In this document: positions 1 through 9,700 of the stretch, in pieces
Numbering within the stretch: the stretch's first letter is position 1
How the letters are laid out: every line of letters begins with the position of its first letter
Source of the DNA: UA16 sp965661575
GTDB taxonomy: Bacteria; Bacteroidota; Bacteroidia; Flavobacteriales_D; Sanyastnellaceae
NCBI GenBank assembly: GCA_965661575.1
Contig: CBFIEJ010000012.1
Span: forward strand, 1 to 54,519
Direction of reading: 5' to 3'
Length of the DNA stretch: 54,519 bases
The notes under the pieces: generated by a model
What the model was told of the DNA's origin: nothing
Seen by the model: the letters and a program-made list of their open reading frames with translations, nothing else
The model's database searches: none
Made by a program: the position numbers and the translations under genes

Positions 1-844
1 GCACGGTGATGATTTCTTGATCGGAGGATTGGCATCCGTTCCATCCGGTTACAGTGACCGAAACGGGGTGGTTTCCAACCGCATCAAAGGTGACCGCATT
101 CAACGTCGTGCCATTTGAGAACATGGGTTGATCGGTGTTGTAAGTCCAAACGTAAATGAAAGCGTTGGCAGAGGACACTTCCGCATCGAACGTTACTTCG
201 CCACAACCTTCAGTTGCCGAAAAGGTCGTTTCGATGATAGGATTGGACAACACTTCTATCACCATGCTCGAGGTGTCGGTGCACGTTGATTCCATTCCAG
301 GAATAGAGATGACGCTCTGCACTTGAAATTCACCAGCGTTTTGAAATGTGAAGTTCACATTGCCCGCAGCAGTGGGTAAAAAGATGTCATTCGCTCCGAA
401 ATTCCAAGCGTAGTCTACACCGGCAGTTTCTTGAGAAAACTGGATGGCACCACCTTGGCAAATGAGAGTATCGCTGCTTGTCAGACTACCTGCGGGCATG
501 CCAATGTTAAAGTGTCCCGTCAACGTGCAAGAACCATCCGCTTCGGATAGTACTACAGTGTAATTAGATGCTGCACCATCATAGGTGTGCATCAAAGGAA
601 GATCATCGGTGATGAAGCTTCCAACAGGTTGCACGGCCGTCCCGTCGCCCCAGTCGATGACTAAGTCGGACCAAGCCGTTTCAGTCTCGATTTGAAGTTC
701 GTTGGATCCCGAGCAGTTGTACCAAGATGGCGTTTCTGAGGCAATGCCATCGGAGCCCAGTACTGACGCGCATTGCGCGTGAATTGTTTGTGGCAACAAA
801 AGGCTGCCCAACAATGCGATAGATATGATTTTTAAGCGGATCAT
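1..844 (-). CDS. PKD-domain secreted protein, N-terminal part (runs off the left edge)
   Basis: An open frame runs from an ATG at 844 to the window edge without a stop, giving 281 codons. The first about 24 residues are a signal peptide (charged start, hydrophobic core, ending HAQ). The rest is rich in Ser, Thr, Gly and aromatic residues, with PKD/immunoglobulin-like signatures such as DWGDGT near residue 67 and the later YAWNFGAN and YVWTYN strands. This suggests two or more tandem beta-sandwich domains on an exported, probably cell-surface protein. In Bacteroidota such proteins usually end in a T9SS sorting domain, but the C-terminus is outside the window, so that is only inference. It lies 37 bases after the stop of the CxxCxxCC gene on the same strand. 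Its substrate or binding partner cannot be told. Confidence 0.8.
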   Translation of the reverse strand, partial: MIRLKIISIALLGSLLLPQTIHAQCASVLGSDGIASETPSWYNCSGSNELQIETETAWSDLVIDWGDGTAVQPVGSFITDDLPLMHTYDGAASNYTVVLSEADGSCTLTGHFNIGMPAGSLTSSDTLICQGGAIQFSQETAGVDYAWNFGANDIFLPTAAGNVNFTFQNAGEFQVQSVISIPGMESTCTDTSSMVIEVLSNPIIETTFSATEGCGEVTFDAEVSSANAFIYVWTYNTDQPMFSNGTTLNAVTFDAVGNHPVSVTVTGWNGCQSSDQEIITV

Positions 845-881
845 ATCGCCTTTTACGGCAAAACTCCGCGTAGGTTACACT

Positions 882-1382
882 TTAACCGTTGTCTGCGTCA
901 TCCATTATCCTTTGAACAATCGAAGAGACAGCGGGGCACAGGTGCGCATTTCGTTCAGTTAAATGGAGGATGCCCGCCATGTTCTTTCGATCGGTGTGCG
1001 GATATTCTCGGCAAGCTTGGGGACGGACGTCATAAATGGAGCAAGCATTTGTTTCCGGTTCGAGGAAGGAGCAGGGCGCAGACTGGAGCACCCAGTCGCC
1101 CTCGTCATCGCGTTTTAAATATTGCTGCGAGAATTTTGAGATCGACATACGCTGAGATCGTGCAATTCGTTGAATGTCGCGTTCTTTGAAGATTGGGCTG
1201 GTGGTTTTGCAACAATGCCCACAGTCGAGGCAGTCCACGTTCTCGAAGACGGCTTCATGGGCGGCGTGAAAGTCTAAATCCAGTGATTTAGGGGGCTGTC
1301 TTCTCCATCGAGCAAATTGCTTCTTGATTGCTTTTCGATGCTTTGCAGACCAAAGCACATGAAGTTTCAAAGCCTGTTTCAA
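882..1382 (-). CDS. YkgJ-family zinc/iron-chelating cysteine-cluster protein
   Basis: This is a 166-residue soluble protein with the cysteine pattern of the YkgJ / CxxCxxCC family: CLDCGHCC near residue 52, then CSFL, CSIY, RPQACREYP and a late Cys. These residues are thought to bind Zn or Fe; the cellular role of the family is not established. The frame is blocked upstream by a stop 15 bases before the chosen start and has no useful ATG, so translation probably starts at the TTG at 1382. That TTG overlaps the TGA of the upstream peroxidase gene (TTGA), a sign of translational coupling. Being third after an MbnP-like and a di-heme peroxidase gene suggests a metal-related job, which is inference only. 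Confidence 0.85.
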   Translation of the reverse strand: MKQALKLHVLWSAKHRKAIKKQFARWRRQPPKSLDLDFHAAHEAVFENVDCLDCGHCCKTTSPIFKERDIQRIARSQRMSISKFSQQYLKRDDEGDWVLQSAPCSFLEPETNACSIYDVRPQACREYPHTDRKNMAGILHLTERNAHLCPAVSSIVQRIMDDADNG

Positions 1383-2503
1383 TGGGGATCTTGGAATCTT
1401 GGGTCAGAGATGAAGGCTGTGTCCGTGAGCGTGTGCATGAAGGCAAGTAGGCGCGCTTTTTGAACCTCGCTGAGCATGAGCCCACCGCTATTGTATTTCA
1501 TGAAAGGATCAACTGTCGATGAGGGGAGGCCTCCGGAATTATAATGATCGATGACCTCTTCCAATGTTTGAAAACGACCGTCGTGCATATAAGGCGCTGT
1601 CAATGCAACATTGCGCAGCGTGGGGGTCTTGAATCGGCCGGAGTCGAGAGGGCTGCCAGTTATGCCTGCTAAACCGGCGTCGTTTGTAAAGACACTGTCC
1701 AATCCATTATTCCTGAAGAGGTAATCGCTGAACTGCAATCCGGCTTCGCTGTGGCAGTGAAAACAATCGCCTCCAAATTGACCTCCCGGAGTGATTTCTG
1801 GGTCACCTCCTTCTCTGATAAACATCTCATAACCGGCAAACTCGTCGTCTGTGAGGTAAGTTTCACCACGTCGCCATTGATCGAACTTGGAATCGGCTGA
1901 AACCATGGTTCGAAGGAACTGGGCGATGGCCTTGGTTACGAGGTTGGGTGTGATCACCGTTGTCGCAAACGCTTTATTGAAGAGACTCGGGTAGTCAATA
2001 TCATTTGCGGATGTTGGCGTGTTTTGCAATTTTTGCACCGCCTCATCCCATGGAAGAGCCATTTCATCGGGGTGTGAAACGGGTTCCAAAATCTGCTCTT
2101 CAAGGGAGGTTGCTCGGCCATCCCAGAAATAGGAGCTCGCCCAACCGAGGTTGACAATCGCCATGGCATTTCGTATCCCTTGAGCTCCTGTAATTCCGGT
2201 ACTGTATGGATTGGGATCGGCAAAACCCGCGGATGGTAAGTGACATGATCCGCAGCTCATGCTTCCATCTGCCGAGAGCGATTTCTCCCAAAAAAGAAGC
2301 CGTCCCAACTGAATTCCTTCTTCCGTGAGTGCGTTATCCTCAGGGATGTCCATGGGGGGGAAGAAGGGAGGGATTTCCAGCGTGTATGGGGTTGCTACCG
2401 TTTCGCAAGGTGGATCGCAGGGATCAGGGTTGCAGCCCTTGCATCCAATCAAAAAGAGCACGAAGGATGAAACCAGGAAAACGTGTGGGCGAGAGTAGCG
2501 CAT
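1379..2503 (-). CDS. Di-heme cytochrome c peroxidase / MauG-MbnH family lipoprotein
   Basis: This 374-residue protein has an N-terminal lipoprotein signal (LFLIGC, Cys21) and two c-type heme sites, CGSCH (residues 84-88) and CFHCH (247-251). It also has the family's conserved segment PTLRNVALTAPYMHDGR (about 294-310). These features place it in the CcpA/MauG superfamily, acting in the periplasm attached to a membrane. The upstream neighbour is an MbnP-like protein. MbnH enzymes are MauG-like proteins known to oxidise a Trp of MbnP to kynurenine for copper binding, so this is a candidate MbnH. One caution is that position 306 is Met, the usual axial ligand in classical H2O2-reducing CcPs, whereas MauG has Tyr there. 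Peroxidase against protein-modifying enzyme therefore stays open. Confidence 0.9.
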   Translation of the reverse strand: MRYSRPHVFLVSSFVLFLIGCKGCNPDPCDPPCETVATPYTLEIPPFFPPMDIPEDNALTEEGIQLGRLLFWEKSLSADGSMSCGSCHLPSAGFADPNPYSTGITGAQGIRNAMAIVNLGWASSYFWDGRATSLEEQILEPVSHPDEMALPWDEAVQKLQNTPTSANDIDYPSLFNKAFATTVITPNLVTKAIAQFLRTMVSADSKFDQWRRGETYLTDDEFAGYEMFIREGGDPEITPGGQFGGDCFHCHSEAGLQFSDYLFRNNGLDSVFTNDAGLAGITGSPLDSGRFKTPTLRNVALTAPYMHDGRFQTLEEVIDHYNSGGLPSSTVDPFMKYNSGGLMLSEVQKARLLAFMHTLTDTAFISDPRFQDPH

Positions 2504-2517
2504 GCTGAGGCACTAAA

Positions 2518-3312
2518 TTACAAAGGATTCAGTGTCCAAGCATCGTCCATCAAATCCATCAGTCGTGCACCGAGAATTGTTCCTTGGGCGTTGTGTGTAA
2601 CCGGGTCCTGAACAATGTCGATTGAATCGTCGGGGCCGATCAATGCGGTTGCAGCGTCAAAATCAAGACCGAACCCGGTAGTTTCTTCGCTTTGGATCAC
2701 GATTGTTTCCTCGAAATCAAAAGTGACCATCCTGTAACTTTCATCGGTTCCGCAATGATAGGAAAGCGGCTCGAGCAGTTGATTGCCTGTTTCGGAAGCA
2801 AATTTCCCTTCGTATTTGACAAAAACATAGCCTGAAGACCATGTCCAGAACATCCCTGCGGAGCCCGGAACGCTGAGTGGATGGTCATTGGCGTAGGAGG
2901 CGGGATCAATATCTGTGTTGATTTCGGGGGGAAGTCCCATCCCAAAGCGAAGACCAGTGTACGAACCGACCGCAGCTTCTGCTGTCATTCGTTGACCGTT
3001 GATGCCGAAGTCAAGCAGAGCAACGTCCTGTATTTCAATCCACTCGCCTCGGTCGTTTCTGATTTCCACTGGTGCGATGTACATCTGTAAATTATCGAGG
3101 CGCACGGGGTGATCGAGGTGATCAATTTGAACGTCGCCTATCTCGCATTCTTCTCCATTCCACGTGAGATTATATTCCAGTCGAATAGTCCCGGGAAGAT
3201 CTTCCTCTTCGGGTTTGTCGTCGCAACTAGTGAATGTCAATACTGCTAAAGCCATGATGATGGCTTGTGCCTTGTGCTCAAAAAAAATACGCGCGTTTTT
3301 CATCCTTCTCAT
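2518..3312 (-). CDS. MbnP-like copper-binding domain lipoprotein
   Basis: This is a 264-residue exported protein. A hydrophobic signal ends at FTSC (Cys30), so it is probably a lipoprotein. The body matches the MbnP pattern as I know it: a beta-rich domain with 'LQMYIAPVEI', 'GLRFGMGLPP', 'HPLSVPGSAGMFWTW' and 'GYVFVKYEGKF', including Trp156 and Trp158. MbnP proteins are periplasmic copper binders that pair with a di-heme enzyme, and here that enzyme follows 14 bases downstream. Two starts are possible, ATG 3312 and ATG 3303; neither has a strong ribosome-binding site. The gene diverges from the helicase-nuclease gene, with 65 bases between the starts. I assign the family with fair confidence, but copper binding is not shown by sequence alone. 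Confidence 0.78.
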   Translation of the reverse strand: MRRMKNARIFFEHKAQAIIMALAVLTFTSCDDKPEEEDLPGTIRLEYNLTWNGEECEIGDVQIDHLDHPVRLDNLQMYIAPVEIRNDRGEWIEIQDVALLDFGINGQRMTAEAAVGSYTGLRFGMGLPPEINTDIDPASYANDHPLSVPGSAGMFWTWSSGYVFVKYEGKFASETGNQLLEPLSYHCGTDESYRMVTFDFEETIVIQSEETTGFGLDFDAATALIGPDDSIDIVQDPVTHNAQGTILGARLMDLMDDAWTLNPL

Positions 3313-3377
3313 GGTTTCTCAATAATAAGACACCTAATTTGCCTAGAAGTTGCATTTCATCACAATTCCAGATAAAA

Positions 3378-6300
3378 ATGACGCATAAATCCCGAGAAGG
3401 TCAGTTTTTCATTGTCCGAGCTTCCGCGGGATCTGGTAAGACATTTCGTTTGGTACAGGATTACCTCACCTGTTGCTTGCGCCACGATGATGCGCATTAT
3501 TTCCGCAGGATTTTGGCCATCACCTTTACCAATAAGGCTGCCCAGGAAATGAAAGACCGCATCATGAAAGACGTGGTCGAGGTTTCGATGGGCGAAGGTG
3601 ACATGTGGGAGTCTCTCCTAGCGCCACCAAAAGCTGACGATGATGCACCCCGGTTGAATTTGTCCCCCAATGAGATCAAACGTCGCGCGCGTTTTTTGTC
3701 GGAGGTGATGTTGCATCACTATGAGGATTTTAGTGTGATGACGATTGACAGTTTCGTGAATCGACTGGTCCGCAGTTTTTCGAGGGATTTGAAATGGGAC
3801 GAAGAGTTTCAGATTGAATTGGATGAAGACTCCTTGGTGGAGGCTGCTGTGACCCGGGTCATGGACCGGGTGGGACGTCCTGGACAAGAGGCGCTAACCC
3901 GTTTGCTGGAAGGGTTTGTCCGGCAGCAAGTGGAGGAGGAGCGCAATGCCCAATTAAAGTCACAATTGGTCAAATTTGGAAAGCAGGTCACCAAAGAAAA
4001 CATGCAGAGTGCTTTGAACGCTCTGGATCCAGAGGTGTGGCATCCGAAGCGACTTGACGAGTATCGGAAAGAGATCCGAAAAACATTGAATTTGCAGCGC
4101 CAGGAGCAGATTAACAACGCTCGAAAAGCCGTCGAAGACATTGATGATCAAGGCCTCGGCAACAGCGATTTTTATTATGGAGATTTACCCAAATGGTTGG
4201 CGAGGATCGCCAAGGGTGCAGGTCGCAAGGCGCCGATGAGCAATCGATTGATGGGGCAGGTGGAATCTGGGAGTTACTCGAAAAAGAACGCAGACCCTGC
4301 TACGGTGCAGCGCATCGAAGCGGTGCTTCCAAGCGTGAACATTGCCATTGACTCATGGCAAGAGCTGTACACTGGGGAGTCTGGACAGAGGTTTAAACTT
4401 TTTGAACATCTGCAGGAGCGTGTGAGCCTGATCGGAGTGCTTGGATTGATTCGAACGGAATTGGATGCGGTGCAGGAAGAGCAAAACGTCCGATTGCTTT
4501 CAACCTTGAATCGAGAAATTGCGACAATCGTGCGTGAGAATCCGGCAGCATACATCTATGAGCGCATCGGCAACCGTTACAAGCACATTTTTATCGATGA
4601 GTTTCAGGACACCTCAATCACCCAATGGCATAACCTTGTTCAGTTGTTTGAACACATCTTGGCCACAGGCAACATGGGCATGGTGGTCGGAGATGGAAAA
4701 CAGGCCATTTACCGATGGCGCAATGGCAATTATGAGCAACTTGAAGCGCTTCCTGGACTCATAGGTGACCCGGGGTCCGTGCTGGAGATGGCTGCAGCGA
4801 CGTTGGATCGGACGGGGAAGGACGTGACACTGGGAAAGAATTTTCGCTCGGGGACCGCGATCGTTGAATGGAACAACCGATGGTTTGAGCAAATCCAGCG
4901 TTCCCTACCAGAAGGTCTGAAGTCAGTCTATAAAGGCCTCAGGCAAAAACCGGCAAAATCGTTCGAGGGTCAGGTGGTGGTTCGTTCGTTGGTGGAACCT
5001 GATGCCGATTCCCGAATGGCAATGCGTCACCGGTGGGTGTTGGAGAGGATTTTATCGCATACGGACGGCTCGTTGGTTGAATCGGATGGGAGGCGCACGT
5101 ATGTTCCTTCCGCCGATCCAGATGCGTTCGGTCTCGAGGACGTCGCCGTTTTGATGCGTCGCAATCGCGATGGAGCATTGCTTGCTCAGTATTTACTCGA
5201 TCATGGCGTGACACCTTGGACATCGGAAAGCCTGCACTTGGGTCGGCATCCAGCGCCGCGCGGTGTAATTGCAGCCATGCGAATCGGTATGGATCCTGAG
5301 GATCCGAGGCACATCATTGAATTCATCCAATGCTTCTGCGCCATTCATGAGGATTACAACGAGTCGGAAATGCTTCAAGCTCACTTGGGGCAACAAATTT
5401 TTCAAGATGAAAATGATGAACCGCGGGTAAAGCATTTTGTGAAGACGACCGAATTGTTGGCAGCACTTGCGCCTGAATTGCAGTTGAAGCAGCATGCATC
5501 TGAACCTTTGACAACCATAATCGGTCACTGTTTCGAATCGTTGGGATGGGGTCAGATGTTTCCGGCCTACGCAGAAGGAATGCTTGAAGCGGCTCAAGAG
5601 TTGGGTGTTCAGCGCAATGGAACGGTGCGCACATTTTTGGATTGGTGGGATCGAAAGGGCAAGCAACGTAGCATTCGCGTCAGCGGAGGCAACAGTGCAG
5701 TTCAAATTATGACGCCACACAAGGCCAAAGGTTTGGCTTTTCCGATTGTGATTGCACCCGTAATTGATTCTGATTTCACGAAATTCAAAGACGAATTACC
5801 GGTGTTGTTAGATGCCGCAGAATATGGCTTGCCCGCGGCTCTTTTGCGTGATTCAGACCTCAAGGATACACCCTTGAATTCGATTCGAGAGGAGGAGATT
5901 GGCCGCACGCAACTGGACGCTTTGAATATCGCATACGTTGCGATGACCCGAGCCGTCGAACGCCTTGATGTGCTTTTGGAATTCAAGGCTGAACCGGATG
6001 CAGCAGTGGAAGCGAAGGGCCTGTCGCATGCGCTCTGGAAGGCGTGGAAGGAAGCTTTTCCGGAATCTTTCGAGGACGATTTGCATTCAGTTTTTGGTCA
6101 ATTGGATCGAAAAGTCAAGGATCCAAAGTCGGATTCTGGGAAAATTGTCGAGCAGATGAATCCAAAATTGCTGCTTGGTCAATCGTACGAGCAGTTGGTT
6201 GCGCGGCCCAAAGCGCACTGGTCTGAGCCGCTTCCCGAAGGTGAAATGAGCCCCCGAGATTTTGGCAATGCTGTTCACGGAATTTTGAGTGAAGTGGTCG

Positions 6301-6683
6301 TTTATGATGATTGGAACGAGGTCCAAGAGCGCCTGCGTCGCAATGTCGCACTCGCCCCTGAGCATCGCGAAATCATTCAGAAATCGGTTGAGACCATTTT
6401 GCGGCATGAGGCAATGAGGCGTTTTTTTGAGGTGCCCCATGCTCAGGTCTTCGCGGAACGCGCCCTCAGCCTTCCCAGCGGAAAAGTTGGGCGACCTGAT
6501 CGTGTGGTGCAATTGGACGGCATTTGGCATGTGATTGATTACAAAACAGGAAAGCCTGCTGCAAAGCACGTCAGCCAAGTGCAGGAATATTGCGCCGCCT
6601 TGTCCGGAGCTGGAACGGGGCAGCGGGTGCAAGGTTGGGTGTTTTACACCTCAGATATGCGCATTGAGCTGGTGCAGGAATGA
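3378..6683 (+). CDS. UvrD/AddA-type helicase with C-terminal PD-(D/E)XK nuclease
   Basis: The protein has 1101 residues from ATG 3378. Walker A is ASAGSGKT (residues 15-22), followed by ITFTNKAAQEMKDR (motif Ia), IDEFQDTS (Walker B, about 405-412) and GDGKQAIYRWRNG (motif III). The C-terminus carries RPDRV...VIDYKTGK (about 1043-1057), a RecB-type nuclease motif. This is the architecture of AddA/RecB subunits that resect double-strand breaks for recombination. No AddB-like partner gene is adjacent. The frame is open back to an ATG at 3267, but that extension overlaps the divergent mbnP-like gene and lacks family resemblance, whereas 3378 starts just before the ATPase core. It is strongly supported as a helicase-nuclease; the exact complex is unknown. 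Confidence 0.9.
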   Translation: MTHKSREGQFFIVRASAGSGKTFRLVQDYLTCCLRHDDAHYFRRILAITFTNKAAQEMKDRIMKDVVEVSMGEGDMWESLLAPPKADDDAPRLNLSPNEIKRRARFLSEVMLHHYEDFSVMTIDSFVNRLVRSFSRDLKWDEEFQIELDEDSLVEAAVTRVMDRVGRPGQEALTRLLEGFVRQQVEEERNAQLKSQLVKFGKQVTKENMQSALNALDPEVWHPKRLDEYRKEIRKTLNLQRQEQINNARKAVEDIDDQGLGNSDFYYGDLPKWLARIAKGAGRKAPMSNRLMGQVESGSYSKKNADPATVQRIEAVLPSVNIAIDSWQELYTGESGQRFKLFEHLQERVSLIGVLGLIRTELDAVQEEQNVRLLSTLNREIATIVRENPAAYIYERIGNRYKHIFIDEFQDTSITQWHNLVQLFEHILATGNMGMVVGDGKQAIYRWRNGNYEQLEALPGLIGDPGSVLEMAAATLDRTGKDVTLGKNFRSGTAIVEWNNRWFEQIQRSLPEGLKSVYKGLRQKPAKSFEGQVVVRSLVEPDADSRMAMRHRWVLERILSHTDGSLVESDGRRTYVPSADPDAFGLEDVAVLMRRNRDGALLAQYLLDHGVTPWTSESLHLGRHPAPRGVIAAMRIGMDPEDPRHIIEFIQCFCAIHEDYNESEMLQAHLGQQIFQDENDEPRVKHFVKTTELLAALAPELQLKQHASEPLTTIIGHCFESLGWGQMFPAYAEGMLEAAQELGVQRNGTVRTFLDWWDRKGKQRSIRVSGGNSAVQIMTPHKAKGLAFPIVIAPVIDSDFTKFKDELPVLLDAAEYGLPAALLRDSDLKDTPLNSIREEEIGRTQLDALNIAYVAMTRAVERLDVLLEFKAEPDAAVEAKGLSHALWKAWKEAFPESFEDDLHSVFGQLDRKVKDPKSDSGKIVEQMNPKLLLGQSYEQLVARPKAHWSEPLPEGEMSPRDFGNAVHGILSEVVVYDDWNEVQERLRRNVALAPEHREIIQKSVETILRHEAMRRFFEVPHAQVFAERALSLPSGKVGRPDRVVQLDGIWHVIDYKTGKPAAKHVSQVQEYCAALSGAGTGQRVQGWVFYTSDMRIELVQE

Positions 6684-6748
6684 TTCCACTTGCCTCAGGT
6701 TCTTGTTTTTAAGTCGGGAGGTGTACCTTGGCTTTCCAGCCAAATCAC

Positions 6749-9700
6749 ATGACAACATCGATCTTCTCTTACCGACAAAATGTTTTGATTTTGACGCTCA
6801 TTTTAGGCTCAATTTTTGGCGTCTCAACGGGTGGATTCACCCAAACAGGAGCCAATGGAGGACCGATGTTTCAGAAGGGTTTTCCGGTGCCACAAGCCCG
6901 GGCTACTGGGGAAGGCCAAATCCGCGCAGAAGCGTGCGCACCGGCCACTGCTCTGCGTGATCTAGAATGGAACAATGTTCGTGCACTCATCGAAAATGCT
7001 GGAGCCCTTTGGTACAATCGTGCAATTGACAAAGGGGCTTTTGTAGTTCCGAAGGAGGAAGGGGTGTCCGTGGTCTATGGCGGCGCTTTGTGGCTTGGCG
7101 GAATCAGTCCGGATCAGCAACTAAAGCTTGCCGCAGTGCGGTACCGAAATACGGGAAACGATTTCTGGCCGGGGCCGTTGACCAACTCGGGCGCCGCTGA
7201 GGTGGGACCAGCGGTTTGTGAGGAATATGACAAGTTTGCTATCTCACAGCGTGCGGATGCGATGCGCCACCGTCAATATTTTGATTGTGCGGGTGATCCG
7301 GATTGTGACATGGACGAACAATTTCCGCAAGGCTACAGCATTCCATCTTATTTCTTCGAATACCCGGCACATGGAAATGTCAGCCTCAATCAAGACTTCT
7401 ATTTGGCGCCATTTTATGATTACGATGGAAATGGGTTTTACGATCCTTCAGCTGGAGATTATCCTTGGTATGATTTCCTTCAAGAAATTGATTGCGCAGA
7501 GCGCCGACGAGAGGATGCTGTTCCGTTGTACGGAGATCAGACCTACTACTGGATCTTCAACGATAAAGGCAACATTCACTCAGAGTCTCAAGGCGAACCC
7601 ATTGGAATGGAGATCCGAGCGCAAGCGTTCGCTTTCTCGACCAACGATGAGGTCAATAACATGCAGTTTTACAACTACTTGCTGATCAATCAAGGTACGC
7701 AGACACTCACGGAGACGTATTTTGCCCAATGGGTCGATTGTGATCTGGGAGGACACGTGGACGATTATGTGGGTGTGGACGTGAACCGAGGCTTGGGGTA
7801 TGCATACAATGGTGATGCTTTTGATGAAGCGACGAGCTATTCGATTGGCTACGGCGAAAATCCGCCTGCGATGGGCGTTGACTTCTTTGAAGGACCATAC
7901 CAAGACACGGATTCGATTGACAATCCATTGACCGCGAATTTCAGCGATGCCATTGACTCGTTGGGTATTCCATACCAAGGCATCGGCATCGGTTATGGCG
8001 ACGGCATCATTGACAATGAGCGCTACGGAATGCGTAAGTTCATTTACTACAACTGGAATTTTGGAATCAATGGCCAACCAACCCTAGCTGCTCAGTACTA
8101 CAATTACATGCGTGGTTTTTGGAAAAATGGTCAGCGCATGGCCTATGGTGGTGATGGTCTGACCGCGGCAACAGGAGCGGATTTGGAAATCCCTGCGGAT
8201 TATATGTTTCCTGATGATACGGATCCCTACTCTTGGGGAACGGTTGGCGTCGAAGTGGAACCTTGGACGGAGGTGGGCGCGGGAAATCCACCAGGAGACC
8301 GCTTATTCCTTCAATCCGCGGGTCCTTTCACCCTCGAGCCGGGCGATTACAACAACATCACTGTAGGCATGGTGTGGGCAAGAGCGACGGGGGGCGAACC
8401 TTTTGAGAGTGTGGAATTGTTGCGCTTGGCCGATGATAAAGCCCAAAGTCTATTTGACAATTGCTTCGAGATCGTTTCTGGACCAGATGCACCTGAGGTG
8501 AGCATTCAGGAGTTGGAGAATGAGCTCATCCTCTATTTGACCAACGACAATCCGTTGTCGAATAATTTCGAAGAACAATACAGCGCGAACGATCCCTCAA
8601 TTCCGTCGGAACTTGAAGATGGAACGGTTTTGAGCGAAGAGCAACGCAGCTATTTATTCGAGGGCTACCTCGTTTATCAATTGCGTGATAACGCCGTGAG
8701 CGCTTCGGAACTCGGTGACATTGACGCCGCAAGACTCATCGCTCAATGCGATGTCCAAAATGGAGTGACACAAGTGATCAATTATACGTTTGATCCGCTC
8801 ATGGAGTTATCTGTTCCAACTTTAGAAGCAGACGGTCAAGACGAGGGCATCTTCCACAGTTTGCGTGTTACGACCGATGCATTCGCCCAAGGCGACAACC
8901 GCATGGTGAACTTCAAGACTTATTACTTCATGGTCTTGGCATACGGATATAACAATTACCGTCCGTTTGACGCTATTTTGGGCACCGGCCAAGACGTTCA
9001 GTTCAAAGCTTCACGTAAGGCCGCTGTAGGTTCGATCCGCTCGTATGCGGGCGTTCCTCACAACCCTGCTCCTGAGTCTGGGGGTACGGTTCAGAATTCG
9101 GATTACGGTTCTGGTGTGGTGATCACTCGGCTAGAAGGAAAAGGAAACGGCCGCAGCGACTTGGAAATCACGGCTGCTTCGGAGCAGGCGATTTTAGAGA
9201 ACACGATCGCTTCTTCGGTAACCTACACAGCTGGCCACGGTCCTGTGGACATCCGCGTGGTGGATCCGATCCGCGTCCCTGATGCTGAGTTTGAGCTGCG
9301 TGTCGCAGGCGACGATGCCGACCTTGAGGATGCGGTAGACGCTTATTGGACGCTCACCAACAAGACCATGCTCGAGGATGATGATCCTGACAACGACTAC
9401 AAAGCCGTTTACGAATCTTCAACTTCGATTGCAGTGCTCAACGAAGAGTTGCTCCTCGATTGGGGCCTCTCGGTGACGTTGCACCAGTATGACTATCCTC
9501 AGGATGGCAAGTTCACCGAACCGGTGCATGCTTCCATCACCTTTGATGATTCTTCAAAGCCGTGGTTTGTCGGCATTCCTGACCAAGAAGGTTTCAGCCT
9601 CTTGAACTGGATCCGTGCTGGAAACCAAGAGGGTGATGATGAAGTTCCTTCGGAGGTCATCTTCAATGACTTGAAGACGGGCAATCCATTGGATGAGGAC

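Noticed and set aside
3267..3377. Longer N-terminus of the helicase-nuclease
   Set aside because: It would overlap the divergent MbnP-like gene and adds residues unlike the family start; ATG 3378 is better.
6087..6632. Minus-strand open frame of 181 codons within the helicase-nuclease gene
   Set aside because: It is antisense to the conserved nuclease region and has no recognisable motif.
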